Shown: in pieces, positions 46,368 through 55,559 of the stretch
Layout of the letters: the number at the start of each line of letters is the position of its first letter
Position numbering within the stretch: the stretch's first letter is position 1
Notes under the pieces: model-generated
Seen by the model: only the letters and a program-made list of their open reading frames with translations
Told to the model about the DNA's origin: nothing
Database searches by the model: none
Position numbers and translations under genes: made by a program
NCBI GenBank assembly: GCA_017409265.1
Contig: JAFQSY010000001.1
Coordinates: forward strand, 1-64,000
Direction of reading: 5' to 3'
Length of the DNA: 64,000 nucleotides
From: Clostridia bacterium
GTDB lineage: Bacteria > Bacillota > Clostridia > Oscillospirales > Acutalibacteraceae

Positions 46368-47711
46368 ATGGCACTTGTTACCAAAGCCATCAAGGGCACA
46401 CAGGATATAATGCCCGATGAGGTATATAAAAATCAGTTTATCGAGCAGACTGTGCTTGATATTGCAAGAAAGTTCGGTTTCCGTGAAATCAGAACTCCCG
46501 TTTTTGAACATACTGAGCTTTTCCAGAGAGGTGTCGGCGAAACAACCGACGTTGTTCAGAAGGAAATGTATACCTTCGACGATAAGGGCGGGCGCTCAAT
46601 CACTCTTCGACCCGAGGGTACCGCAGGTGCAGTAAGGTCATTTCTTGAGCACGGACTTTTCAATGAAGCCCTGCCCCAGAAGCTCTGCTATATTCTCAAC
46701 TGTTACAGATACGAAAAGCCCCAGGCAGGCAGATGGAGAGAATTTCAGCAGTTTGGTGTTGAGATGCTCGGTGCAGGCGCTCCTGCTGCTGATGCCGAGG
46801 TAATCTCGCTTGCAAACGAAATTTTTGCTTTTCTCGGCGTTGAGGGGCTTGAGCTTCAGCTCAATTCAATCGGCTGCCCTGAATGCCGCAAGAATTATCA
46901 TAAGGCACTCAAAGAGTATTTCGAAACAAAGAAAGACGAGCTTTGTCCCACATGTCTGGGCAGACTTGAAAAGAATCCCATGAGAATCCTTGACTGCAAG
47001 AGCCCCGTCTGCTCCGGAATTGGCAAGGATGCTCCCGCAATTCTCGATTATATCTGTGAGGATTGCTCCGCACACTTTGAGAGTGTCAAGAAGTATCTTG
47101 ACAAGATGAATATTGAATATACCGTCAATCCACGAATCGTAAGAGGACTTGACTATTATACACGTACCGTTTTCGAGTTTGTTTCAACTCAGATCGGCGC
47201 ACAGGGAACAGTTTGCGGCGGCGGACGCTATGACGGACTCGTTGAAGAGCTCGGCGGACCGCACATTCCCTCGCTCGGCTTCGGTATGGGCACGGGTAGA
47301 CTCCTCATGCTCCTTGAAGCACAGGGAATTGAACTTCCCAAGCCCTCGGGCTGCGATATTTATATTGCTCCCATGGGCGAAAATGCATCTTTTGAAGCGG
47401 CAGCAATCGTTGCCGACCTTCGTGCAGGCGGCATCAGCGCACAGACAGACGTTGTCGGACGTTCACTCAAGGCGCAGATGAAATATGCCGACAAAATCGG
47501 CGCTAAATATACAATGGTACTCGGCGATGACGAAATCGCAGGAGGCAAGGCAAAGGTCAAGAATATGGACAGCGGCGAAAGCACCGAAATGGAGCTTGCT
47601 GAAATTGCCGATAATTTTATGGAATTTCTCGTAAGGCAGGAAACTGCCGCTCTCGGCGAATCGCTCAACCTTGAGGGTGTTGATCTCTCTTCAATTCTCG
47701 GACAGATATAA
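46368..47711 (+). CDS. hisS: Histidyl-tRNA synthetase
   Basis: 447 residues, class II. Motifs are KGTQDIMPDE at the N-terminus, motif 2 region CYRYEKPQAGRWREFQQFGVE, the histidine signatures GLDYYTRTVFEF and GGGRYDGL, motif 3 (SLGFGMGTGRL) and the C-terminal anticodon domain. The extra zinc-finger-like insertion with four cysteine pairs (CPECRKNY, CPTCLGRL, KSPVCSG, CEDCSAH) in the middle occurs in many Firmicute HisRS. AspS follows 19 bases later. Confidence 0.96.
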   Translation: MALVTKAIKGTQDIMPDEVYKNQFIEQTVLDIARKFGFREIRTPVFEHTELFQRGVGETTDVVQKEMYTFDDKGGRSITLRPEGTAGAVRSFLEHGLFNEALPQKLCYILNCYRYEKPQAGRWREFQQFGVEMLGAGAPAADAEVISLANEIFAFLGVEGLELQLNSIGCPECRKNYHKALKEYFETKKDELCPTCLGRLEKNPMRILDCKSPVCSGIGKDAPAILDYICEDCSAHFESVKKYLDKMNIEYTVNPRIVRGLDYYTRTVFEFVSTQIGAQGTVCGGGRYDGLVEELGGPHIPSLGFGMGTGRLLMLLEAQGIELPKPSGCDIYIAPMGENASFEAAAIVADLRAGGISAQTDVVGRSLKAQMKYADKIGAKYTMVLGDDEIAGGKAKVKNMDSGESTEMELAEIADNFMEFLVRQETAALGESLNLEGVDLSSILGQI

Positions 47712-47730
47712 CAATAAAGGATGATATATT

Positions 47731-49515
47731 ATGGATTTTATGACAGGACTTAAGCGTACCCATTACTGTGGCGACCTTCGTCTTTCGGATGCAGGTAAAA
47801 CCGTTACCGTTGCAGGCTGGGTACAGCGTCAGAGAGACCTCGGCGCACTTATTTTCATCGACCTTCGCGACAGAGAAGGCATTGTTCAGCTTGCTTTTGA
47901 CGAATCAACCGCAAAGGAAGTTTTTGAAAAGGCTGCATCGGCAAGAAGCGAATATGTTCTCATGGCACAGGGTACAGTCAGAGAGCGTTCCGCCAAGAAT
48001 ACGGAAATCCCCACGGGCGAAATTGAAATCGAGGTAACAGATCTTCGTGTTCTCGCAAAGAGCGAAACACCGCCCTTTGAAATCATTGAGGACTGCCAGA
48101 CAGCGGAGCTTACAAGACTCAAATACCGTTATCTTGACCTTCGCAGACCCGACCTTCAGAAGAATATTCTTCTCCGCCACAAGATAACAAAAATCACAAG
48201 AGATTATTTTGATGAAAACGGTTTCATCGAAATCGAAACTCCCATTCTTATCAAATCAACTCCCGAGGGCGCAAGAGACTATCTTGTTCCCAGTCGTATC
48301 CACAAGGGCAAGTTCTATGCTCTTCCGCAGTCACCCCAGCTTTACAAGCAGCTTTCGATGGTTGCAGGCTTTGACAGATACATGCAGATTGCACGCTGCT
48401 TCCGTGACGAGGATTTGAGAGCGGACCGTCAGCCCGAATTTACCCAGATTGACCTTGAAATGTCGTTTGTTGACATGGAGGATGTTCTTGCAATCGGCGA
48501 AGGCTATATGGAAAGAGTTTTCCGTGAGGCGCTCGGCGCAGAAATCAAGCTTCCTCTTCCCAGACTTACTTATAAAGAGGCAATGGAGCGTTACGGCAGC
48601 GATAAGCCCGACACCCGCTACGGCATGGAAATCTATGATTTGAGCGAAACCGTCAAGGGCTGCGGCTTCGGCGTTTTCACCGGTGCACTTGAAGCAGGCG
48701 GCAGCGTAAGAGGTATCACCGCAAAGGGTGCTTTCAATACTCTTACAAGAAAAGAAATTGACAAGCTTACTGAAATGGTAAGAGGTATCGGCGCAAAGGG
48801 TCTTGCATGGGCAAGACTTGCTGATGACGGCTCGGTTGCATCTTCATTTGCAAAGTTCCTCACAGAGGACGAGATGAATGCTCTTCTCGAAAAGGCAGAT
48901 GCAAAGGCAGGCGACGTTGTTCTTATCATCGGTGACGGCAAAAATTCAACCGTTCTTTCAGTTCTCGGCGCACTCCGTCAGTCTGTTGCCAAAAAGCTTG
49001 ACATTATTCCCGAAAATCAATATAATCTTCTTTGGATAACCGAATTTCCATTCTTTGATTGGGATGAGGATAGCCAGCAGTATGTAGCAATGCATCATCC
49101 GTTCACATCACCCATGGATGAATGCCTTGATTATCTTGAAACCGACAAGGGCGCAGTCAGAGCAAAGGCATATGACCTTGTTCTCAACGGCGTTGAGCTT
49201 TGCTCGGGTTCAATCAGAATAACAAATCCCGACCTTCAGGCAAGAATTTTCTCGCTTCTCGGTCTTTCCGATGAAGAGGCTCACAACAAGTTCGGCTATC
49301 TTCTCGATGCATTCAAATACGGTGCACCCCCTCACGGCGGCATGGGTATCGGTCTTGACAGACTTGTTATGCAGATGCTCGGCTGCGAGTCGCTCCGAGA
49401 TGTTATCGCATATCCCAAGGTTCAGAACGCAAGCGAACCTATGACGGAATGCCCCGCAACTGTTGACGGCATTCAGCTTGATGACCTCGGAATCGCAATA
49501 AATGCAGAAGAATAA
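47731..49515 (+). CDS. aspS: Aspartyl-tRNA synthetase (bacterial type)
   Basis: 594 residues. An N-terminal OB-fold (VAGWVQRQRDLGALIFIDLRDREG), class II motif 2 (CFRDEDLRADRQPEFTQID), the GAD insertion and motif 3 (HGGMGIGLDRLVM) show the bacterial enzyme. The residues that mark relaxed enzymes (His after the RRRD segment) are not seen; Leu stands there, as in enzymes that charge only tRNA-Asp. Pairs with hisS as in many Firmicutes. A MITE-like repeat begins just after the stop. Confidence 0.96.
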   Translation: MDFMTGLKRTHYCGDLRLSDAGKTVTVAGWVQRQRDLGALIFIDLRDREGIVQLAFDESTAKEVFEKAASARSEYVLMAQGTVRERSAKNTEIPTGEIEIEVTDLRVLAKSETPPFEIIEDCQTAELTRLKYRYLDLRRPDLQKNILLRHKITKITRDYFDENGFIEIETPILIKSTPEGARDYLVPSRIHKGKFYALPQSPQLYKQLSMVAGFDRYMQIARCFRDEDLRADRQPEFTQIDLEMSFVDMEDVLAIGEGYMERVFREALGAEIKLPLPRLTYKEAMERYGSDKPDTRYGMEIYDLSETVKGCGFGVFTGALEAGGSVRGITAKGAFNTLTRKEIDKLTEMVRGIGAKGLAWARLADDGSVASSFAKFLTEDEMNALLEKADAKAGDVVLIIGDGKNSTVLSVLGALRQSVAKKLDIIPENQYNLLWITEFPFFDWDEDSQQYVAMHHPFTSPMDECLDYLETDKGAVRAKAYDLVLNGVELCSGSIRITNPDLQARIFSLLGLSDEEAHNKFGYLLDAFKYGAPPHGGMGIGLDRLVMQMLGCESLRDVIAYPKVQNASEPMTECPATVDGIQLDDLGIAINAEE

Positions 49516-49518
49516 TAA

Positions 49519-49633
49519 GTAAAAAGTGAAGAGTTAAGAGTGAATAGTTAAGGATAGGCTCTGCCTATGACCGATTATAATAAAAGCGTCGCAGACCCGA
49601 AACTTTTCACTGTTCGCTTTTAACTTTTCACTA
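49519..49633. repeat. MITE-like interspersed element with inverted ends
   Basis: About 115 bases between aspS and serC. The left arm has AGTGAAGAGTTAAGAGTGAA and the right arm, read in reverse, begins AGTGAAAAGTTAAAAGCGAA, so the ends are inverted repeats. The middle holds ATAGGC-TCT-GCCTAT then GACCGA. The core repeats that of the partial copy at 24054-24130. No coding potential is seen. The layout is that of a small non-autonomous element or a REP-like repeat family. Confidence 0.7.
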
Positions 49634-49683
49634 TAAAACACATATCATATATTGTAAAATTTTCCTTGGAAGGATGATATATA

Positions 49684-50763
49684 ATGGCAAGAGTTTATAA
49701 TTTTTCGGCAGGTCCCTCAATGCTTCCCGAAAGCGTTCTCAACAGAGCAGCTGCGGAGATGCTCGATTATAAGGGCAGCGGACAGTCCGTGCTTGAAATG
49801 AGCCATCGCTCAAAGGTTTATGAGGAAATCATTTTCGGCGCCCGTGACCTTTTTAAAGAGGTCATGAATATCCCCGATAACTATAAGGTTATCTTCTGCC
49901 AGGGCGGCGCATCAACACAGTTTGCAGCAATCCCTCTCAACTTCCTTAACGGCAGCGGCAAGGCTGACTATGTTCTTTCGGGTCAGTTCTCAACAAAGGC
50001 ATATAAAGAAGCCTGCAAATACGGCGATATCAAGGTTGTCGGCTCATCAAAGGAGCAGAATTTCTCCTGCATTCCCGAGCTTGATAAGGCAAACTTTACT
50101 CCCGACGCAGACTATTTCTACATCTGCCAGAACAATACAATTTACGGTACACGCTTCGCAGAGCTTCCTGATACAGGCAATGTTCCCCTCGTTGCTGACG
50201 TTTCGTCATGCTTCCTTTCGGAGCCCATGGACGTTTCAAAATACGGCGTTATCTACGGCGGTGCACAGAAAAACGTTGCTCCCGCAGGTCTGACCGTTGT
50301 TATCGTCCGTGAGGACCTTCTCGGAAACGCAAGGGATTACACTCCCACAATGCTTGACTATAAGACCCTCGCTGATAACGATTCGATGTATAACACACCG
50401 CCCTGCTATTCAATCTACATGTGCAAGCTTGTTCTTGAATGGATTAAAACTCTCGGCGGTCTTGAAGCAATGAAGCTCCATAACGAAAAGAAGTGCTCAA
50501 TTCTTTATGATTTCATTGATAACAGCAAGATGTTCAACAACCCCGTTAAGAAGAGTGACCGTTCAATGATGAATGTTACCTTCGTAACAGAGAGCGATGA
50601 GCTCAACGCAAAGTTTGTCAAGGAAGCAACCGAAGCAGGCTTTGTAAACCTTAAGGGTCACCGTTCAGTTGGCGGCATGAGAGCTTCAATCTATAACGCA
50701 ATGCCCATTGAAGGCGTTGAAAAGCTTGTTGATTTCATGACAGAGTTTGAAAAGAAAAACTAA
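49684..50763 (+). CDS. serC: Phosphoserine aminotransferase
   Basis: 359 residues, class V aminotransferase fold. Motifs are YNFSAGPSMLP, EMSHRSKVY, FCQGGASTQF, DVSSCFLS and GGAQKNVAPAG with the PLP lysine. A final GGMRASIYNAMP phosphate-binding arginine segment completes it. It makes 3-phosphoserine from phosphohydroxypyruvate. The AAGGATGATATA stretch before the ATG recurs before hisS and aspS. serA follows 14 bases later. Confidence 0.96.
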   Translation: MARVYNFSAGPSMLPESVLNRAAAEMLDYKGSGQSVLEMSHRSKVYEEIIFGARDLFKEVMNIPDNYKVIFCQGGASTQFAAIPLNFLNGSGKADYVLSGQFSTKAYKEACKYGDIKVVGSSKEQNFSCIPELDKANFTPDADYFYICQNNTIYGTRFAELPDTGNVPLVADVSSCFLSEPMDVSKYGVIYGGAQKNVAPAGLTVVIVREDLLGNARDYTPTMLDYKTLADNDSMYNTPPCYSIYMCKLVLEWIKTLGGLEAMKLHNEKKCSILYDFIDNSKMFNNPVKKSDRSMMNVTFVTESDELNAKFVKEATEAGFVNLKGHRSVGGMRASIYNAMPIEGVEKLVDFMTEFEKKN

Positions 50764-50777
50764 TTGGGGGAATTAAC

Positions 50778-51905
50778 GTGTTTAATATTTTAACTTTAAA
50801 TAAAATCTCCAAAAACGGTCTGGACCGTCTTGACAGCGCAAAGTTCGCATGCTCCGACAGCATCGAAAATCCCGATGCAATCCTTGTTCGCTCAGCTTCC
50901 ATGCATGAAATGGAGCTTTCGGAAAATACAGTTGCAATCGCAAGAGCAGGCGCAGGTGTCAACAATATTCCCATCCCTGCATGCAGCGATAAGGGTGTTG
51001 TTGTTTTTAACACTCCCGGCGCAAATGCAAATGCAGTTAAGGAGCTTGTTATCTGTTCGCTTTTCCTCGCTTCAAGAAAGGTTGCAGCATCTCTCGATTG
51101 GTGCAAGACTCTTAAGGGCGAGGGCGAAAACGTAGGTAAGCTTGTTGAAAAGGGAAAGAGCAATTTTGCAGGTCCCGAAATTCTTGGCAAGACTCTCGGT
51201 ATCGTCGGTCTCGGCGCAATCGGCGCACTTGTTGCGCAGAGCGCAGCTGCTCTCGGCATGAAAGTTATCGCATATGACCCCTTTGCAGCGGGCAAGACAG
51301 ATATCGAGCTTGTTGAGCTTGACGAAATCTTTGCAAGCAGCGACTATATCACTCTTCATGCTCCTCTCAACGACGGTACAAGAGGCATGATTAACGCAGA
51401 ATCGCTCGCAAAGATGAAAGACGGAATAAGAATCCTCAATTTCGCAAGAGGCGAGCTTGTTGATTCAAAGGATATCATTGATGCTCTTGCAAGCGGCAAG
51501 GCAGCAGCTTATGTTACCGATTTCCCGACTGATGAGCAGCTCGACGCAGAGGGTGTAACAGCTATTCCCCATCTCGGTGCATCAACTCCCGAAAGCGAGG
51601 AAAACTGCGCAATGATGGCGGCTGACGAGGTTTCCGCTTATCTTCTTAAGGGCGAAATCAAAAATTCGGTAAATCTTCCCAACACCTGTCTTGCAGAAAG
51701 TTTTGCAGTGCGTACCTGCTTTATTCACAAGGAAAATGCAGACGAATTTGCAGCAAAGGCTGAAGCCGCCGCAAAGGCATCAGGTGCAAGCGTTACCGCA
51801 ATCTTCACCGCCAACAAAAAGGATATGGGATATACCGTTATCGATACCGATAAAGCCTTTGATGCAAGCGGAGTTGCAGGCGCAATCAGAGTAAGAACTA
51901 TATAA
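50778..51905 (+). CDS. serA: D-3-phosphoglycerate dehydrogenase (SerA family)
   Basis: 375 residues. The start is GTG at 50778, 7 bases after a G-rich site. Motifs are the NAD site GLGAIGALVAQSAAALGMKV, the catalytic FARGELVD arginine region, and HLGASTPESEENC with the catalytic histidine. The C-terminal ~75 residues after VNLPN form a small ACT-like piece, shorter than in E. coli SerA, so serine feedback may be altered. It converts 3-phosphoglycerate to phosphohydroxypyruvate and forms an operon with serC. Confidence 0.92.
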   Translation: MFNILTLNKISKNGLDRLDSAKFACSDSIENPDAILVRSASMHEMELSENTVAIARAGAGVNNIPIPACSDKGVVVFNTPGANANAVKELVICSLFLASRKVAASLDWCKTLKGEGENVGKLVEKGKSNFAGPEILGKTLGIVGLGAIGALVAQSAAALGMKVIAYDPFAAGKTDIELVELDEIFASSDYITLHAPLNDGTRGMINAESLAKMKDGIRILNFARGELVDSKDIIDALASGKAAAYVTDFPTDEQLDAEGVTAIPHLGASTPESEENCAMMAADEVSAYLLKGEIKNSVNLPNTCLAESFAVRTCFIHKENADEFAAKAEAAAKASGASVTAIFTANKKDMGYTVIDTDKAFDASGVAGAIRVRTI

Positions 51906-51912
51906 AATTTAT

Positions 51913-51940
51913 GGCGGCTTGACCTCAAGCCGCCGTTTTT
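51913..51940 (+). terminator. Terminator of the serC-serA operon
   Basis: GGCGGCTTGA pairs with TCAAGCCGCC around CC (10-bp stem), followed by G and five T. Confidence 0.92.
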
Positions 51941-51955
51941 CTTCGAGGTAAACAT

Positions 51956-52564
51956 ATGGACAGATTCAGCTTCATAAAAGACGAAAAACTGCAAAAACAG
52001 ATAAAATTTGCAATTGTTATCGATGAAATGAAAAATATATTCCGCCGAAATCTTATTATTAACGGTTCAAGGCGTGAAAACGATGCGGAGCATTCATGGA
52101 ATCTTGCGATGCTTGCCATGCTTTTTGAAGAGTACAGCACTGAAAAGGTAAATATTGAAAAGGTTCTTAAAATTGCCCTTGTTCACGACCTTATAGAGGT
52201 CTATGCGGGGGATACATTCGCATATGATGCAAAGGGATATGAGGATAAGCTTCAGCGCGAGCTTGAGGCGGCAGATAAGCTTTTCGGCATTCTTGACCCT
52301 GTTCAAGGAGCGGAAATCCGCGCCCTCTGGGATGAATTTGAGGCAAAAGAAACACCCGAATCCAAGTATGCCAACGCAATTGACAGGATTCAACCGCTGA
52401 TAAACAACTATATGACCGATGGCCACACATGGAAAGAGGGAGATGTTCACGCACCGCAGATTTATAAGCGTATGGATATCATCCGCACAACAACTCCCGC
52501 GCTTTGGCCGATTGTTGAGGGAATAATCAACACTTCTATCGAAATCGGAATATTAAAGCCGTAA
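51956..52564 (+). CDS. HD-domain phosphohydrolase (YfbR/HDDC2-like)
   Basis: 202 residues with the HD metal motifs: RRENDAEHSW (His), LVHDLIEVYAGD (His-Asp) and the late AIDRIQPL aspartate. This short form resembles YfbR and HDDC2, which remove phosphate from 2'-deoxynucleoside 5'-monophosphates. GAGGT lies 6 bases before the ATG. It starts 51 bases after serA, past a terminator. The substrate is inferred from the family. Confidence 0.85.
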   Translation: MDRFSFIKDEKLQKQIKFAIVIDEMKNIFRRNLIINGSRRENDAEHSWNLAMLAMLFEEYSTEKVNIEKVLKIALVHDLIEVYAGDTFAYDAKGYEDKLQRELEAADKLFGILDPVQGAEIRALWDEFEAKETPESKYANAIDRIQPLINNYMTDGHTWKEGDVHAPQIYKRMDIIRTTTPALWPIVEGIINTSIEIGILKP

Positions 52565-52582
52565 AAATTGTCGGAAAGCGTC

Positions 52583-52632
52583 TTGAATAATAAAACATAA
52601 TGGGGTATAATTTTAGCTGTAAAAATTTACAG
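52583..52632 (+). promoter_or_regulatory. Promoter with downstream palindrome ahead of DUF1295 gene
   Basis: TTGAAT (52583-52588), 17 bases, TATAAT (52606-52611). Just after it CTGTAAA-AA-TTTACAG (52617-52632) is a near-perfect palindrome that covers the expected start of transcription and touches the AGGAGG at 52631. It could be an operator, or an RNA hairpin that hides the ribosome site. Confidence 0.55.
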
Positions 52633-52643
52633 GAGGATTCAAT

Positions 52644-53450
52644 ATGTCTGTTGTTCCCTTTACTTTTTGGCTGCTCTTCGCAGCGGCAATGCTCATAAGT
52701 TCAATCGGCTTTTACAAGTATGTTTATTTTATTTCGCTCGGCTACGGTTTTTCAATTGCGGGTCTCGGCGCTCTGATGCTGATTATGTTCCGCAACAATT
52801 TAAGTGTCGGAACGGTTCTTGCCTGTGTTCTCTTTATTATTTACGGCATCCGTCTCGGCGGATATCTTCTCATCCGTGAGCTTAAAAGCGCAGCTTACCG
52901 CGGAGCGATGAAAAGAGAAATCAAAGATGGTTCAACAATGAAGTTTGGCGTTAAATGTGCAATCTGGATAACCTGTGCAGCTCTTTATGTCACGCAGGTG
53001 CTTCCCGTTTTCTATCGTTTGCTCAACGGCGAAAAGACAGACGGCTGCTGCATTGCGGGTATTATTATCATGGCGTTCGGAATCATCTTTGAATCGGTTG
53101 CCGATATGCAGAAAAATGCATCAAAGAAAAAGAACCCCAACCGATTCTGCGATACGGGACTTTATAAATTCGTCAGATGTCCCAACTATCTCGGCGAAAT
53201 GATTTTTTGGACAGGTGTCCTTATTTCCGGCGCAAATGTCCTTGAAGGTGCCGGTCAGTGGATTCTCGCTCTTATCGGTTACATAGGCATTATCTTTGTA
53301 ATGTTCAGCGGTGCACGCCGTCTTGAGCTTCGCCAGAATAAGAACTACGGCGATGATCCCGAATATCAGAAATATGTTAAGACCGTGCCTATCATGGTGC
53401 CGTTTATCCCTCTTTACAGCGTTGCAAAATATAAGTTCCTTGTAGCGTAA
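52644..53450 (+). CDS. DUF1295 membrane protein (steroid 5-alpha-reductase-like fold)
   Basis: 268 residues with about seven membrane helices. The family signature is in the second half: FCDTGLYKFVRCPNYLGEMIFWTG, as in DUF1295 and the wider isoprenylcysteine methyltransferase/5-alpha-reductase fold. It ends with RRLELRQNKNYGDDPEYQKYVKTVP, also typical. Members may act on lipids with NADPH or SAM; substrate unknown. It has its own promoter and a terminator. Confidence 0.85.
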   Translation: MSVVPFTFWLLFAAAMLISSIGFYKYVYFISLGYGFSIAGLGALMLIMFRNNLSVGTVLACVLFIIYGIRLGGYLLIRELKSAAYRGAMKREIKDGSTMKFGVKCAIWITCAALYVTQVLPVFYRLLNGEKTDGCCIAGIIIMAFGIIFESVADMQKNASKKKNPNRFCDTGLYKFVRCPNYLGEMIFWTGVLISGANVLEGAGQWILALIGYIGIIFVMFSGARRLELRQNKNYGDDPEYQKYVKTVPIMVPFIPLYSVAKYKFLVA

Positions 53451-53479
53451 CTAAGGAATAATTATTCTACATATAAACT

Positions 53480-53522
53480 AAATTGACTTGAACAGGATGA
53501 ATTCCCATTCAAGTCAATTTTT
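53480..53522. terminator. Bidirectional terminator at the start of the AT-rich island
   Basis: AAATTGACTTGAA pairs with TTCAAGTCAATTT (13 bp). It lies between the convergent DUF1295 and GT-C genes, and both sides carry A/T tails. Confidence 0.82.
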
Positions 53523-53525
53523 GAT

Positions 53526-55379
53526 TTAATTATGTTTGAAATTTCTCACTGTGAGAAGAACACCATTTGACAAATCTTCTTTTGTAAAATCAAATAACTC
53601 ATTTGCTATAACCATAATATTTTTTTTAAAATCAGGGTCATATTTATTGTCATATTCAGTTGAATCAATATAGATATATTCAGGAATTTTATCAGGGTTT
53701 TCTTTATAATATGTCATTAAAAGATCCTGATGAAATTCTTCGCTGTACCATGCTGTATAAGAAGCGACAGGCTGTTCAATATACATATACATCCAATTAT
53801 GATAGGATAGAATTAACACAGGTGATTTTTCTGTGCAACGATTTTTGATTAAATCTAAATCATCAATTGATTTTGTGTAATCATCATATTGTTTTTCTGT
53901 CATATATACCCCTGAAAAAGGGCCTACAGTTGCTTTAACCGCATCTTTTCCGGGCCACTGTTTATACTGATAAAAAAGCCCGTGAAAAACTATCTGAAGA
54001 CATAGCCCGATGCATAGCACAGAACGTCCGACCACAACAGCCTTTTTCTTTTTGGAGAATTCTTCTGTCGGTTTTTGACGCATTTCTTTGAACAAATCGC
54101 CGACAAAGAATACACCTGCAACATTGTTGGTTATAAACACTACACTTATTGCTACCAGATGCGCATTAGAAGCAAAGAACTGAAAAAGAGCACCTATCAA
54201 GCAGGGGATCCACATGAAGTTAAATAACTTTTTGTTTTTTTTATCGGTTAGGATGTAGCTGACTGTAGAAAAAATTGCGAAAGGTAGCTCAACAACATTA
54301 AAAGCAGAACTGTCATAGTTGTAAAACATGCTAACCATATACATTATTGATAAAATTAGAGAGAATAAAAGATAAAAACATCTGTGAGAGTTAACTTTTC
54401 GATTTCCGTCGATAAACAATAATATATACAATATCGGTAAGAAATATGACATTCCAAAGCTTAATTTGTTGAAATAAAAATCCGCATTTATCAAGTTCGT
54501 TATTGTTTTTTTCAAGAAAGAAGACTCTACTTTATATTCGCTACTCATTAAAAGGTTGTTTATGTTATTGAACAGGGAGGAAAAGGTTCCGCCAGTAAAT
54601 AAGAAGAAAGCAACAGCAAAAACTGCTATGATTAAGATTCCGACAGATATATAAACAACGGCTTTTTTAGTAAAAAAACAATTGTAATTTTTTGTGTTGC
54701 AAAAAACATCAGTTTGTTTTTGATTGTAAACAGCCTTTTCTGTTTTTGATGAATTATCGGATGTGGAATTGATTAATGCTTTTTTGGGTGGATGTTTGCC
54801 CGACCAGAAAAGAAAAACAATAATATATAAAGCGAAAGCTATGCAAAAAAACGGGTTGCAAATACAGCATAATCCGTAGCAAATTCCTGCAAAAATATAA
54901 AAACGGGTGTTGCCACGATTATGAATTGAGATAATGCAAAGTGAGAGAAGAAGCAAAAAAACAACAAACATAGAATGATAGCTTATTGAGAGAAATCTGT
55001 GAGTTGCTTGGGTAAAATACATGATTGCAGCCGCAACAGCCCATATCTTATACTTTCTGAAAAAGACATATATTAAAACCGTCAAGGATGTATGGATTGA
55101 AAGATATACACACCTTGAAAAAACAACAATTCCTTCGGCAGAGCCCTTCAGGTCAAACCATATACGCATAGGTAAATAAGAAAACAGGGAAGAAAATTGA
55201 GTGAGATGCCATTCGTCCTGAACCAAGCTGTCACCGTTTACAAGCCGGAAAGGAACAGTTAAATAAAATGTTTCGTCAGGAGCATATGGATAGATAAAGA
55301 TAAAAATTCCGAGCAGCAAAAGCCCGAAACATAGTGCAGTGACAAACAAGAAATCTGTATTTTTAAGCCTTTTTTTCAT
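53526..55379 (-). CDS. GT-C-type membrane glycosyltransferase-like protein
   Basis: 617 residues from ATG 55377-55379. About 10-12 membrane helices fill residues 10-475, with a cytoplasmic-type basic loop in the middle (about 200-240). A C-terminal soluble domain follows (SPVLILSYHNWMYMYIEQPVAS). The first external loop contains PYAPDET (Asp35-Glu36), where the catalytic Asp/Glu of PMT/ArnT-type GT-C enzymes lies. Such enzymes move a sugar from a polyprenyl phosphate to a surface acceptor. It is divergent from the five-gene operon and shares its AT-rich base use. The donor is not known. Confidence 0.65.
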   Translation of the reverse strand: MKKRLKNTDFLFVTALCFGLLLLGIFIFIYPYAPDETFYLTVPFRLVNGDSLVQDEWHLTQFSSLFSYLPMRIWFDLKGSAEGIVVFSRCVYLSIHTSLTVLIYVFFRKYKIWAVAAAIMYFTQATHRFLSISYHSMFVVFLLLLSLCIISIHNRGNTRFYIFAGICYGLCCICNPFFCIAFALYIIVFLFWSGKHPPKKALINSTSDNSSKTEKAVYNQKQTDVFCNTKNYNCFFTKKAVVYISVGILIIAVFAVAFFLFTGGTFSSLFNNINNLLMSSEYKVESSFLKKTITNLINADFYFNKLSFGMSYFLPILYILLFIDGNRKVNSHRCFYLLFSLILSIMYMVSMFYNYDSSAFNVVELPFAIFSTVSYILTDKKNKKLFNFMWIPCLIGALFQFFASNAHLVAISVVFITNNVAGVFFVGDLFKEMRQKPTEEFSKKKKAVVVGRSVLCIGLCLQIVFHGLFYQYKQWPGKDAVKATVGPFSGVYMTEKQYDDYTKSIDDLDLIKNRCTEKSPVLILSYHNWMYMYIEQPVASYTAWYSEEFHQDLLMTYYKENPDKIPEYIYIDSTEYDNKYDPDFKKNIMVIANELFDFTKEDLSNGVLLTVRNFKHN

Positions 55380-55502
55380 GATTTGCAACCCTTTTTCTCT
55401 GTTTTAAATAATAATATCATAAAGCTTATACAAAGTCAATTTGCAAGAGATTTATCAAACCAAAAGCAACAAGCAAATATCTTGTTGAAAGACAAAAAAA
55501 TG

Positions 55503-55531
55503 TTGAATTTACATGTTCTCTATGATATAAT
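55503..55531 (+). promoter_or_regulatory. Promoter of the nucleoside/glycan operon
   Basis: TTGAAT (55503-55508), 17 bases, TATAAT (55526-55531). It lies 28 bases upstream of the ATG at 55560, with GGAGAT in between. Confidence 0.75.
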
Positions 55532-55559
55532 TAAAAAAATATATGGAGATACATAAAAA

